Source: Azadirachta indica (Eukaryota; Streptophyta; Magnoliopsida; Sapindales; Meliaceae). From it: a stretch of DNA of 64,000 nt. Shown here piece after piece: positions 22,228-33,519 of the stretch. Every line of letters begins with the position of its first letter. The first letter of the stretch is position 1. The notes below the pieces were generated by a model that had not been told where the DNA came from, searched no databases, and saw only the letters and a program-made list of their open reading frames with translations. Both the position numbers and the translations under genes were made by a program. The DNA lies in NCBI GenBank assembly GCA_022749755.1, contig CM040442.1, positions 16,590,457-16,654,456 on the forward strand, read 5' to 3'.

Positions 22228-22785
22228 GTATGATCTTTTACTAATTGTACTTATCGTTTTGGTTCTACAAAATCTAAGTTTTTTTCTATGTCATTAAGAA
22301 TTTAATAATATATTAAATGTATATAAAATGTTATTTGAAAATATTTAATAAAATATGTCATAAAAATGCTTATAGTATATAAATAAATTTACTAAAAATG
22401 TATTATATACAATATGAAGAAACAAGAAAAAATTACTATTTTCCAAAAAAAAAAACATAAAAATATTTAATAAATATTTGAGAACTGAAAAGAATCCAAA
22501 AGAATTGGAATTTTTTCCCTAATGACATGATCCAACCAGACATACCCTTAATATGTTAATGCTAACTATGCAGCATGCATCCTAGTTTTCTTATAGCTAA
22601 TTCTATTGGATTTAGCGTCAGATTTGATTAATAGTTTATGATTAATTGATTTGATTTATATTTTTAGGATCCTTCAGAGATTAAATCTCTCTGAAAGGGA
22701 GCATTAGAAAATTATTGAATATGCTTTGAATAATGTAGAGATTAGACATTTTCATTCGATAATTAATTTGGCAATTGATTTTCAG

Positions 22786-23431
22786 GTTGCATTCCCCAGT
22801 TTGGAAGACCTAGATCTCTACAACGTAACTGAGTTGTTGCCTCTTTGAAGGAAAATTCTCAACCCAGCAATATTTTTAAAAATATGCAAACTCTTAAAAT
22901 AGTAGGATGTGATAAGTTGGAGAAATTATTGTTGTCCTCAGTGCCTTTAGAAAATCTAATGACTCTTAAACTATCATTTTGCGATGGGTTGAGAAATTTG
23001 CTAACAATCTCAACATAGCTGAAAGTCTGATAAAACTTATGAACCTGAACATAATTAATTGCAAATGAACCTGAACATAATTAATTGCAAAATGATGGAA
23101 AAAAATCATAGAGATGTGGGTTGGAGAAAAAGTGGAAGAGGATCTTATTATTATTTTTAGCCAACTAGAATATTTGAAACTTAATTTAACAAGACTTGAA
23201 AGTTTTTATTTAGGGAATTACGCTTTCGTTTTCGCAAGCTTGGAAAAAGTGGCTATGGGATGGTGCTCAAGTATAAAGATCTTTTCTCAAGGGATCTTGA
23301 GCATACCAAAGCTACGCAAAGTGCAATTGTCAAAAGAGTATGAAGATCATAAAGGGTATTATGCAGAAAAGTAGGAAGAGCGGTGGGAAGTAAACCTTAA
23401 TTCAACCATAAAAAAATTGTTCAAAGAAATG
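22786..23431 (+). pseudogene. CNL LRR block 7, with 26-bp tandem duplication
   Basis: After TTTCAG the frame reads VAFPSLEDLDLYNVTELLPL then a stop. Later pieces in other frames are MQTLKIVGCDKLEKLLLSS, LMTLKLSFCDGLRNLLT, FSQLEYLKLNLTRLESFYLG and IPKLRKVQLS. A perfect 26-bp tandem duplication (23039-23090) shifts the frame. The block ends FKEM/GTAAGC like block 4. Confidence 0.8.
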
Positions 23432-23654
23432 GTAAGCATTTATTTACCAAAATTTTTTATGCTTCTCCCTGCCATTGGTTTCTGTTAAAAATTGATTCGA
23501 CCATTGCCTAAGCTTTAGAATGCATAAGTATCGATTCTATAGTCATTTCTTCATAAGTCTTGTTTGCCTTCTATGTATATGCATTCCTAAAACAAGTACC
23601 TTTTTTTATAATCTTTATTGTATGTGTTATTGTATTTTAACTGGTATATTTTAG

Positions 23655-24099
23655 TTTTGGCACTCCTAGAATTTTCAGCAAGTTAAGAATGGTAGACCTG
23701 GATGACTGCACTTTTGTGTCGACTGCTATTCCAGCCAACCTGCTACACTTCTTGAACAAATTTGACATGCATGATTGTATGTAATTGTGATTCAATAGAA
23801 GAGGCATTTCATTTGGAAGACATAAATGCTATGAACATTTTGGGCCACTTTTTCTTAAAGTTGACAACCTAGATCTCATAAGTCTTTCAAACTTCAAAGA
23901 TTCTGCAACTTTAACGGGAATATAATTGAACTGCCCATCCAAATTGTACGATCTGCTGATTGGAAAGCGCACAAATATGGAAACATTCATTTCCAATTCT
24001 ATACTCGTACACATGACAGCGAACAAGGAACCTCGAGAAATAACCTCGTTGGCGAACTTGATGACTAATAATTCTATGCAACATCTCTTTAACGAAAAG
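23655..24099 (+). pseudogene. CNL LRR block 8, decayed
   Basis: This is a copy of block 5 type with several indels. It reads FSKLRMVDLDDC, IPANLLHFLNKF, CDSIEEAFHLEDINA and FNGNIIELP, then TNMETFISNSI, and ends LFNEK before GTGATT (24100). Confidence 0.72.
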
Positions 24100-24204
24100 G
24101 TGATTCTTTTAATTCCTTGATCGACTCTTTCTTTATTCATGAACTTTTGTTTGTGTTGGTGTCATATCAATGATTTAACGTCAACGTTATTAATGATCCA
24201 TTAG

Positions 24205-24651
24205 ATACGGCATCCCAGTTCGCAATGCATGACAATCTATGGCATGGATAACATGGGAAAGATATGGCAAGACAATTCACTTTGGATTCCTTTTGTAAGT
24301 TGAAGTACTTGCGGATAGGAGGGTGCATGCAGTGAAATATTAAATACTTTTTGTGTACCATGCTTGGGAGACTGAAGAAATTAGAGAAGTTGAAGCTACG
24401 GTATTTTGTTTTAGTATAAGAAAATATTAGAAGAGATTCTCAATTAGGAGAAGCAGTCCCTAGTTTTGTATGTCCTTAATAATTAACTTCATTAACGCTA
24501 TGGGGTCTACCAAAAATCAAATGTTTCTATCCGAGAGTACATATTTCAAGCAGGCTGATGTTAAAATAGTTGGAAGTGAGAAAAATATGTTGAGGTGGAA
24601 ATTCACTCAAAAGTTTTTCAGATTCGAAGGGACTGATGGGAATAGCCAGCA
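24205..24651 (+). pseudogene. CNL LRR block 9, cut by copia insertion
   Basis: This is a copy of block 6 type. MTIYGMDNMGKIWQDNS appears after an acceptor at 24204. After stops and frame changes, LTSLTLWGLPKIKCFYPRVH and FRFEGTDGNSQH follow. The coding sequence ends abruptly at 24651 where a copia LTR begins with TGATAAC. Confidence 0.75.
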
Positions 24652-24835
24652 TGATAACTTAAAAACAAAAATATCAAGAAGAGTATTTTTTTGCCGCTTA
24701 TTCATTGTAATGAATCTGTACAGATACATATAGAGATAAATCAATTTATAATGGGAAAGAATCACAAGAATAGAATAGGAAAGTATCGTAAAAATAAATA
24801 CAAAGATCATTAACCATTAACCCAAAATCTGAACA
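24652..24835 (-). repeat. 3' LTR of the short-LTR copia element
   Basis: On the minus strand it starts TGTTCAGATTTTGGG right after the polypurine tract and ends ...AAGTTATCA, giving TG...CA ends and 184 bp. No second copy is in the window, so the far border is inferred from the LRR reading frame ending there. Confidence 0.6.
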
Positions 24836-24849
24836 CTCCCCTTTAAGTT

Positions 24850-26160
24850 GGAACAACTTTGGTGAGAATACAACTAACTGATCCTCTGACCTAATCTTGA
24901 GTAACTCCACAATTTTTTTCATCTAACATCTTCCTAATAAAGAATCTGTCTACCTCCATATGTTTTGTATGATATGTTGAGCTGAATTATGGGCAATATC
25001 ACATTCTATTTTGTTGCAACAATATAGTTGAATTGTTTTCTTAGCAGGATAGCCCAAATCCTTAAAAAGAAGGCTTAACCATAATGTGACATAAACTCCA
25101 AGATCCGTGCCTCTAAATTCAGCTTCTGTACTTGAACGCGCAACAACATTCTATTTCCTGCTTATCCATATGACCAAATTACCACCTACAAAGGTGAAAT
25201 AACCTGAAGTAGATTGTTTATCATCTATTGCTCCAGCCCAATCAGCATCAGTATACACATTCATACTTTCACAATCTATATTCTTACTGAACAAAAATCC
25301 CTTTCTAGGAGTAGTCTTCAGATAAATCAAAATGCACATAACTGTATTCATGTGTTGCTCTCCAGGATTATGTATAAACTGACTAACAATGTTCAATGCA
25401 TAGTTCAGATCTAGCCTTATATGTGCTAAGTACATCAATTTTCCTACAGATGTCTAATATCTCCCTTTATCAACTGGTATCTGATTAGACTCAATAGATA
25501 ACTTTAAACCCTCTGCCAACCGCTAATGTATCAGTTGATTGACATGCTGATATACCAGTCTCTTGTAACAAATCTACGGAATATTTTCTTTGAGACAGAA
25601 AGATCCCTTTATTAGGCTGTGAAACCTCGATCGTAAGGAAACATTTCAAGGGACCAAGGTCTTTTATTTTAAATTCTCTGAACAAGCAACTCTTTGAGGT
25701 CTTTCTTTCTTCAGGATGGTGTCTTGTAACCACCATGTCATCTACATATACAATAAGTGTAATGATCTTATCTCTTCAAGAATAAAGTGTGATATAAATT
25801 GCTTTCATGGTATCCAAACGCTCTAATAGACATTGTGAATCTTCAGCACAATGTTCTTGGGGATTATTTCAACCCTTATAGCAATTTCTTTAGTATGCAC
25901 ACCTTCTAACTATGCCTTTATGGTATCATGCATTGTGGTGGGAGTTCGATGTAGACTTCTTCAGACAACCCGCCATGTAGAAAAGCATTCTTTGCATCAA
26001 ACTATTATAATGACCAATCAAAGTTTGCAGCCGAAGACAATAAGACTTAAATTGTATTGATTTTAGCAATAGATGCAAATGTCTATGTATAATCAATTCT
26101 ATAGAGATGTGAATGTGCAAATGTCTCTGTAGAAAAGTGTTCTTTCGTTCCAACCTCTTT
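24850..26160 (-). pseudogene. Copia reverse transcriptase / RNase H relic
   Basis: In minus-strand order, FASIAKINTI (near 26070), FDAKNAFLHGGLSEEVYIEL (near 25995-25935), then after a deletion YVDDMVVTRHH (near 25740) with the YVDD catalytic box. CLFREFKIKDLGPLKCFL follows near 25650. RNase H is recognised by YTDADWAG and KQSTSGYF near 25220, SRKQNVVARSSTEAEF near 25130, and later HNSAQHI. In-frame stops and frame changes occur throughout. It is a typical copia pol 3' half and non-functional. Confidence 0.88.
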
Positions 26161-26169
26161 AAGAGAATA

Positions 26170-28890
26170 TGGTCTTATTTCAGGTCGGGACAATCCCCTA
26201 CAACAATATCATTTAATACATATGCATAGACATGTGAATGTGTCACCCTTAATCTAAAAGATATGTTATTCAACCAGTTAATTAAGTAATAAAATAAAAT
26301 AGCCTTAATCCATGATTTTTCTAAGAAGAAAATATTAAATTAACCTTCGGTTTCTTCAAAATAAATCTTGAATTCCATTTGGGCTTTAAATTTCAATATC
26401 CACCATTCATCTCTCCTGATTGATAATGAAACATTGGCTGGCTTGGGCTCTCTAGGCTTTCATTTTTTTTTATTTAATCCAATTATAAAAAATAATTATG
26501 AGTTTTCATGAAACAAAATTCTTATTGAGTCAGAAAACAAAATAGGTCCAATAATTTTTTTTAAAAAAATAAAGTGGACTAAAAATTAAATGACAAAGTT
26601 TGGGCCAACACATTATTTGTATAAATAAAATTTAATTTGGACACGTTACAAATAAAAAAATCAGATTTGACCAAAAAACCTATTCCAAAACACATCATCA
26701 AATGTAAAAACCTAATTAGGGTTTCATTATTTCTTTCTATATAGAGCATAAATACCTAGAAAAAGGACTACCGTCTTTTTTGCTATCCTCAAACCATTCA
26801 TGCTTCTGGACACATACTTTGGATATTGCTTCAAGACCAAAAACCTATTGACGGTGACTTTTATGTGCATTATTCTTTGTATATTGAGTATATGTTTAAT
26901 GGTTCTTTTAAATACACATTTAAGGTTTGAGTTGGGCTCACAAGAATATTAGCAAAGAAACTATGTACCCATAAAATTTTTTTGCTCCAACTTAATCTCA
27001 TAATATATCTAGCCTTCCTAAGTTAAGCTTGGACTATTCTACTAAAAACCTAAGGTTACACTCTAATAATCTATGTTAAAATAAATTAAAGGCCTACTTA
27101 ATTATAAACTATTTTAAATTAAATTTGGGTTTTGTCTTAGACCAATAATAACCACTCAATTGATTCTTTATTTCATATTCATAATTAAAGTTAGGCCCAA
27201 AATAAAATATCATGTTTCTTTAATTATATAATAGTGCCAAGTCATTTAGTATTCAAATGATCACTCGTATATATCTATTTTGTAAATAAAAATTTACAAA
27301 TAAATATTGTTATTCGATGAATAATTCATTAAATAAAAATTGTCAAACAGATTTAAATAATCAAGTATCATAAATAGCTTAATTAGGTAAGTATCATTCA
27401 TATTAATTCTATCTTGTAAGTATATATTTTAGATTCATAAAATTAAATTTAGTCAAGTCATCGAGATATTGACCATATTATTAAGTCTCACTCTATGATA
27501 ACTTAAAAGAAATAATATATAAATACAAGTTCATTACTCACTTAGAATTAAGATCTATTAAGTTTACTAAAGTTTGTGCAAATTAAGATCAATGACATTT
27601 ATTCAAACTAAATCTTAATTTACTATATTTCTATCCAATGTAAAACGTATACCCTACTTTTTTATTTGAAGTCTCTACTTCAATGATCAAGATAAAATTT
27701 TCACAATAAAAATAGAAACTATAGCTTACATTATGAAATGAATATTTCATAAATAGCTGTAAACATTCTTTTATTCATAAAGAACTAGTGAGTTATATCT
27801 TTTTGTATTAGCATCTCATACTGAATATATAAAACACATTCTTTATAAATATGGGCCATAATATTATGTTCAAATTATACACAAATAAAACAAATTTTAT
27901 TAAACTAAAATAGTGTTATTACATGATATGTTTTAAGGAACCAAATAATAATATAATTGTAAAATTAACCATGGTGAATAAGGAGAAATTGAAAGAGTTA
28001 TTGTGTTTATGTTGTGAAAATGCTGAAAGAAGCTTAATTTGTGGTATGAAAAAGGCTGCAATCCTTTTGATTTTTTATACTGCAAAGAAAGAATTTTTTT
28101 TCCTTTATAATTTAAAAGGCAAATAATTAGAACCAAATAATTAGAAACAAAAGTCGATAAAGTTGGCGTGAATAGTCGGCCACTTACCTTTTTCGCCGAC
28201 AAAGGCAGTCATGAAAATCAATTACAATATTATATGGATCCATTTCTTGACTATATATTTAATTTTTTTTCCTGTTATTTTCAATAATTTTTAATTAATT
28301 AATTATCTTCGTTTTTACAAAATATAAAGTTAATTTAAACGTGTTAAGGTAAAAGCATTCAATTCCTGTAAAAACAATAGTTAAGTTTCTCAAGCATAGC
28401 CTTTTATTGAATTTAATTGACGCAAATGGCCACATGAAAAAAATATTTATCAAATTAGTTCAACATTTATTTTTCAAATAATTTTACCCTTACTAGCCAT
28501 CTTCAGTTTTTTTCCTCATGTTTTACCTTAGATTATTTTTCTCGTATTTTGTTTTATCTCTTCTCATTATCCTAATATTGTTAAAAAAACCACCATTTTG
28601 CTTCTAATTCTTAAATTTTCTAGTGACTTGGAAGGTGAACAGCAAATTCTTGGATACCGATATTGAGTGATTTATTTACATAAAGGTATGTGTTTTATTG
28701 ATGAATAAAGTTTTACTAATGGAAAATTGATTCATGCAATATGTGGACTTATATACATGTTGATTAGGTAATATAGAAAGTGTTGATTGAGTTATTGTAT
28801 GCATACTTAAATGCAAAAATATACATGATTTGAGGATGCAAAGAGTTGTGTGGAAGTTGAAGAAAGTATTGCATAATTTTCTTGTGTGAG
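26170..28890. other. AT-rich intergenic tract
   Basis: I find no supported gene in these 2.7 kb. A palindromic telobox-like AAACCTAATTAGGGTTT (about 26707-26723), followed 15 bases later by CTATATAGAGCATAAATA, resembles a plant core promoter, but no ORF follows. Frames at 27923-28202 and 28676-28924 have no recognisable family. Confidence 0.5.
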
Positions 28891-28896
28891 TATTTT

Positions 28897-29100
28897 GCCT
28901 TAAACTAACTTTTGAGTAAGGCAAAATTTTACTTTACTCTAAAGTTAGTTTATGGCAAAGCAAAAAATTGCCTTGCTCGAAATTAAAATGACTTTTTGGC
29001 AAGGCCATTTTCTTACCTTATTCTAAAGTGACTTTCTAAGAATGCCATATTTTTGCCTTGCCCTAAAGTGACTATCTAGCACGGTCATTTTTTTTGCTTT
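28897..29100. repeat. Degenerate minisatellite, ~40-bp unit, five copies
   Basis: Five imperfect units follow the pattern CCTAAAGTGACTTTCTAGCA, AGGCCATTTT, TTTGCCTTG. The anchor TAAAGTGACT or its variants occurs near 28901, 28940, 28985, 29025 and 29066. The last two units are the most alike. The first two form a partial inverted pair (AAACTAACTTT and AAAGTTAGTTT). Confidence 0.7.
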
Positions 29101-29381
29101 AAATTGATTCTCATCCTATGTATGTTTCTTTATGTATAATATATTTTTACATAGGTATAGCTGATTTGATAGATCGTGGAAAAGTTTTGACGACGAGCTT
29201 AAGAAATACATTGGTAGAAGTTCTGACTTATAACTTACCAAGGAATACTAACTACAAAAAAAATTATCAAATATAATATAAACACAACTTTCGATAGATC
29301 AAGCAGAATTCAACATTAGCATCTGTTTGGGAAGATGGGCTCAGGCTTAGGCTCAGGCTCATACCTGGTATTTAGGAAGAC

Positions 29382-29499
29382 GAGCTTAGCCTACAGGATT
29401 GACAGGCTTTATAATAAGCAATCCTAATGCTTGGTCAACCACTTGATGCTGAACCAATCTCAACCACTTGAGCTTAGCCTACAGGATTGACAGGCTTTA
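29382..29499. repeat. Perfect 30-bp direct repeat pair
   Basis: GAGCTTAGCCTACAGGATTG... occurs identically for 30 bases at 29382-29411 and 29470-29499 (period 88). The words TCAACCACTTGA are also doubled between them. Just upstream is a short GGCTCA/GGCTTA run (29338-29360). It probably belongs to the 5' LTR or flank of the next gypsy element. Confidence 0.8.
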
Positions 29500-29637
29500 A
29501 GAAGCCCAGCCAGAAGAAATTCTTGCCCTAAAGTAAGAAAAACAAATTTTGAAAGTTTTAATTTAAAGTAAGTTAGAATTTTATAAGATACATTCCAAAT
29601 TTCATTAGAACTCCAAGTACTACTAGAAAAAGAAAAA

Positions 29638-29735
29638 CTATCTATATATAAGGGGGCTCTCATAAAAGAGGGACACATTACTTTTACTAACAAAGCAATA
29701 AACATACAATTTTTACCGTAGGATATCTGAAGTTA
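29638..29735 (+). promoter_or_regulatory. TATA box of gypsy 5' LTR (putative)
   Basis: CTATATATAAGGGGGCTC at 29640-29657 is a strong TATA box followed by a short leader and then the primer-binding-like region at 29755-29770. The arrangement fits the R/U5 part of a 5' LTR reading to the right. The matching 3' LTR was not identified. Confidence 0.45.
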
Positions 29736-29789
29736 CAATTTTTGGTATCAAAAGTCATTATTGGTGGGAAAATTACGAACAAAAAACTA

Positions 29790-31200
29790 TGGCAATGATC
29801 AAAGAATAAACAGTTGTCAAGAGGTCGTCGTTAGAGAAACCCCATGAAGAGGACTCGCTGGAATCCAAGATTCCTTCAACCTTGTTGCAGCCATCCTAAG
29901 GGCGAGCGGCGATGCACCAGATAGAAGCAAATGCAATTTAATTGGCACAACAATTGCGGTAGAGCGAGAGAAGACATATGGAGAAAGATAGGTACGTAAA
30001 GGCTCTGAAGGACAAAATGGGGATAATGGACAAGGAAATTGAAAACCTGAAGAGAATGATTTAGGAGGATGGTATTAGGGCATGCGATTTGGCAAAGATA
30101 AGATTTTCGGAGAATAAAGAAAGTACTCCTTCACTAAGAACCCTTCGCAAAGGATCGCTCACCAAAAAAGTTGGGAGAAAGGCCCTAGTGAGGGAGTTCC
30201 TTTCTGCAATATAGGGAAGCTCGATTAAGAGTTGGCGCCTGATCAACACAAATAGAGTCAAGGCAAAAGGAGATCTAAATACAATACAAGTTTAGTGGAT
30301 ATGCGAGTTTACTTAAACTAGAAGCACAACAAAAAAAGGGGAAAGGCCATCATGGAGAAAACACTTGATTGAATAGCGCCTATTGCTAGTTAAGTGGTGA
30401 GTAAAAAAGAAATGGAGGAGAGATTTAGAGAGCTTACAAAAGAATTACAGGTTCAGTAAGAGAAGGACAAACGGTGGGATGAAACCATATCCAAGGGAGA
30501 GGGGGCTCTTTGTGAAGTCCTTTTTTTCAAAGGTAATACAGAACTTGGCCCAAAAATTTAAGATGCCTTAAATCTTGCCATAAATGGGAAAGGCGGACTC
30601 AACGTTGCACATTGATTTCTTCAAGGAGATAATGATGTTGTAAGGATTAACAGAGTTGCAGAGGTGCCATTCATTCGCCCTCACCTTAGAAAGGGCAAGC
30701 ACGACGCAAGTATAAGAATTTGAGGCCAGAAAGTGTAAAGAGCTTCGATTTGCTTTGCATGCAGTTTATTGGTGAGTTCAAAGGAATGGTAATCGTGACG
30801 AAAAACCCTAGTTCATTATTGCTAATGAAGTAAGGAAAAGACGAGACGTTGAAAAGTTTCATCAGAAGATATCAAGAGGAAGTAATGGAAGTCGAGGCCT
30901 TCTTATACCCTTTGGCATTAGAAGGACTAAAGAGAAGACTAAGGATGAACAGAAGGTGGTCCTCTATTCACAAGCGAACCGTAACTACATATGACAAGCT
31001 TCGAAGGAGATTTTTGAAGAAATTGACATCAAAGATCAAATGCTACTAAAGAAAAAGGACAGAGTTGGGGAGCAGAGAGCAGAGGATGAAACTCGAGCAT
31101 AGAAGAAACTAGAGGGGTTCCCAATGGCTCGATCCCAGGCCACTTATGAAGACAGAAGACTTTTAACGATCGCACCTCGATAGTAGATTTGAGTAAAGGA
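29790..31200 (+). pseudogene. Gypsy gag relic
   Basis: Pieces in different frames are recognisable as Tat-type gag: DKEIENLKRMI (30035), a block near 30540-30600 reading NLAQKF then KMP, and HIDFFKEIMML (30610). ETLKSFIRRYQEEVMEVEAF lies inside the open frame 30849-31049. Multiple stops and indels separate them. No zinc knuckle is clearly visible. Gag would build the particle of the retrotransposon. Confidence 0.75.
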
Positions 31201-31589
31201 GAGATCAATGGTTTCAATCTATAAGATATGGAAGAGGAGCAGAGCAATGAAGGTAGTTCTCTCCCTTGTTAAGGGAAGGAATTAAGAGATCGCCCTATTC
31301 AGGACTGAAGAAAGTTTATGAAACTGAATGCCCCCTTATCAACAATTTACGATGAGATTAAGAACTCAGATTTTTTGCCCGAGCCTTATCCTTTGAGGTC
31401 AGCGTTAAATGTTTGCGACAAGAAAAGAAGGTGTACATTCCATTAAAACCATGGGCACACGACAGATTAGTGTTTGGATTTGAGGGAGCAAATTGAAATC
31501 GTGGTGAGAAATAATGACTTAGATAGATAAAGAGAGGGACCGTGAAAAACAAAAAAGAACTCACACACGGGAAAATGGAATTAGAGGAT

Positions 31590-31900
31590 CCAGTTCATAG
31601 AAGTATGATAATTTTAGGAGGACCAATGTTGGCGGGTATCTCCAACAATGCACAAAAGAATTATTTGAGATATTCACTATCGAGCATTCTGTAGACCACT
31701 AAGTGATGGATGTTCGAGTAAGAGAGGGAATTAATGTGATTTTTGGGGACCATAAACTTGCCCGGACATGTTTTATGGCCTCATCGAGGTGATCCTATTG
31801 TATAATGACAAAAAGCATTGGCAATTTGAGTGAGGAAGATGCTGAGCAATAAAAGGAGATAGGTAAGCTTGAAAGAAATATAGGGTAAGGAAAGATACAA
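31590..31900 (+). pseudogene. Gypsy protease region relic
   Basis: GGPMLAGISNNAQKNYLRYS near 31618-31677, followed by a PHRGDPIV-like phrase, corresponds to the linker before the aspartic protease in Tat elements. The DTG/DNGS catalytic motif itself is not seen, so the active site appears lost. Confidence 0.5.
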
Positions 31901-32179
31901 CCAATGCCTAAACGAGTACAGAAATTAGAATCGGTGTCCGTTGACTCCTCGAGGCTTGAGCGGGTGACAAAAATTAGCTCTCAACTATCAAGTGAAGAAA
32001 AAAAAAGGCTAATCTCTTTTATAAGAAAGATTACTGATATGTTTACGTAGAGCCATAAGGACATACTAGGCATTAATCCTAGGGTCAATTCCCATCATCT
32101 ATCAAAAATCGTAGCGTTTAAGTAGAAGCGAAGGGTTTTCAACAAAGAAAGAAGAGAAACGATCAAACCGGAGTAAATA

Positions 32180-32800
32180 AGCTGATCACAGCAGGGTTCA
32201 TCAAGGAGGTGTACTACCCGAATTGGGTAGCCAATGTAGTGATGGTCAAGAATGCGAATAGGAAGTAAAGGATGTGGGTCGACTTCACCAATCTAAACAA
32301 GGTATGTTCGAAAGACCATTTCCCACTCTCATAGATAGATCAGCCAGTGGATTCAATGACTGGACATAAGTTGTTAAGCTTCATGGATGCATTCTTGGGG
32401 CATAATCAAATCCAGATGTACTAGGCTAATTAAGAAAAAATGGCATTTTTGATCGACCAGGGATTATACTGCTACAAGGTAATGCCCTTTGGTTTAAAGA
32501 GCGCAGGGGTAACCTTTTAGAGATTAATAAGCAAGGTTTTTTAAGTCTTTAATTGGAAAAACAATGGAAATGTATGTTGATGACATGATTATCAGGTCGC
32601 GTAGAACTAAGGATCACGTTCAACATTTAAAGGAGACATTCTCTCTGTTTTAGAGGTACAACATGAAGCTAAATCCTGATAAATGTGCGTTTAAAGTTAG
32701 TTTTGGAAAGTTCCTTGGATATATGGTTAGTGAGGGGTGGATAACGGCAAATCCCTATCAGACTCAAGATATACTAGATATGAAATCTTCTATCATGTTG
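32180..32800 (+). pseudogene. Gypsy reverse transcriptase relic
   Basis: Successive RT blocks read LITAGFIKEVYYPNWVANVV, MWVDFTNLNKVCSKDHFPLS, LLSFMDAFLGHNQIQM, GLYCYKVMPFGLKSAGVTF, then MYVDDMIIRS with an intact YVDD box (32570-32600). MKLNPDKCAFKVSFGKFLGY follows. Stops and one frameshift near 32540 interrupt the frame. Domain order and spacing are complete. This enzyme would copy the element RNA into DNA. Confidence 0.88.
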
Positions 32801-32929
32801 AAGGAGGTGCAAGCCTTGACGGGGAGTTTAGCGGCGCTTAACATATTTATTTCCAAAGTTATTGGCGAATATTTTCAATTCTTTCAGGTTATAAAGAAAG
32901 GAAAGTATGTGGGTGGACGAAGGAGTATG

Positions 32930-33400
32930 AAAATAGCTTTCAGGAGTTAAAGGAGTATTTGGCAAACTCGACTTGTCTACCCAGCCTGCTAATTAAAGGC
33001 ACACTGTACTTGTATTTAGTGGTAACCTACCACGCGGTGAGTTTGATGCTAGTTAACGAAGACGAAGGAACACACTGATTGATCTATTACACGAGTTAGT
33101 CGCTGTTAGGCATAGAGAAGAGATACTCCCCCTCAGAGAAACTAGCTGTAACATTAGTGGTAGCAGCGCAAAAACTCTAACCGTACTTTTTAGCGTACAT
33201 TATAGTAGTCCTCACCGATTAACTACTATGGCAAATATTAGACAAGCCAGACCTTTTAGAAAAATTGGTCAAATGGTCAGTAAAACTTAATAAATTTGAC
33301 ATCTACTACTACCACGCAAAACTGGTGATGATATGGGAAGTTTCTTCTCAAGCATTTGAAGATTTTATCGCGAAAGGATCAGTTTTAGAAGAAGTGATGA
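32930..33400 (+). pseudogene. Gypsy RNase H relic
   Basis: This follows RT directly: FQELKEYLANS, then LYLVVTYHAVSLMLVNEDE, then EKRYSPSEKLAVTLVVAAQK with the conserved KRYSPxEKL segment. It continues to LVKWSVKLNKFDIYY. Three stops are present. It degrades the RNA of RNA-DNA hybrids in active elements. Confidence 0.8.
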
Positions 33401-33519
33401 TATGGGAACTAATGACATTTCGGGATATTGAAAGTATTAAGTTAGACAGATAATCCACTTAGAACTACTCTGTGAAAATCAAAGCCGATGGTGTCCTTGA
33501 AAATGTAGTGAAGAAGAAA

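Larger units (their letters stand above)
18214..24651 (+). pseudogene. CC-NB-LRR disease-resistance gene, LRR region only (pseudogene)
   Basis: At least nine exon-like blocks encode the C-terminal leucine-rich repeats of a CC-NB-LRR immune receptor of the RPS2/At4g27190 type. Such receptors act inside the cell and trigger defence when they sense pathogen effectors. The blocks occur in repeating order, each ending in a conserved splice donor (AAG or ATG before GT), with phrases such as LFNNK, LFDKK and LFNEK just before the donor. No CC or NB-ARC domain (P-loop, GLPL, MHD) is present. The upstream side is cut by the copia LTR/PBS at 18213 and the downstream side by a copia LTR at 24652. Frameshifts and stops occur in most blocks. 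It cannot make a receptor, but splice sites and LRR spacing are well preserved, so the loss is not very ancient. Confidence 0.88.
24652..26170 (-). mobile_element. Ty1/copia element with short LTR, 5'-truncated
   Basis: The order on the minus strand is RT and RNase H (about 26160-24850), polypurine tract AAAGGGGAG, and a 3' LTR of only about 184 bp (24835-24652). It inserted into LRR block 9. The 5' part (5' LTR, gag, protease, integrase) is missing beyond about 26170. Stops and small deletions break the pol frame. Confidence 0.82.

Noticed and set aside
27923..28202. Overlapping 67- and 89-codon frames
   Set aside because: AT-driven composition with no domain and no supporting signals.
28676..28924. 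82-codon minus-strand frame
   Set aside because: Runs into the minisatellite and has no recognisable family.
28897..29100. CRISPR-like regular repeat
   Set aside because: Units are contiguous and diverged without unique spacers, and the genome is plant. It is a minisatellite.
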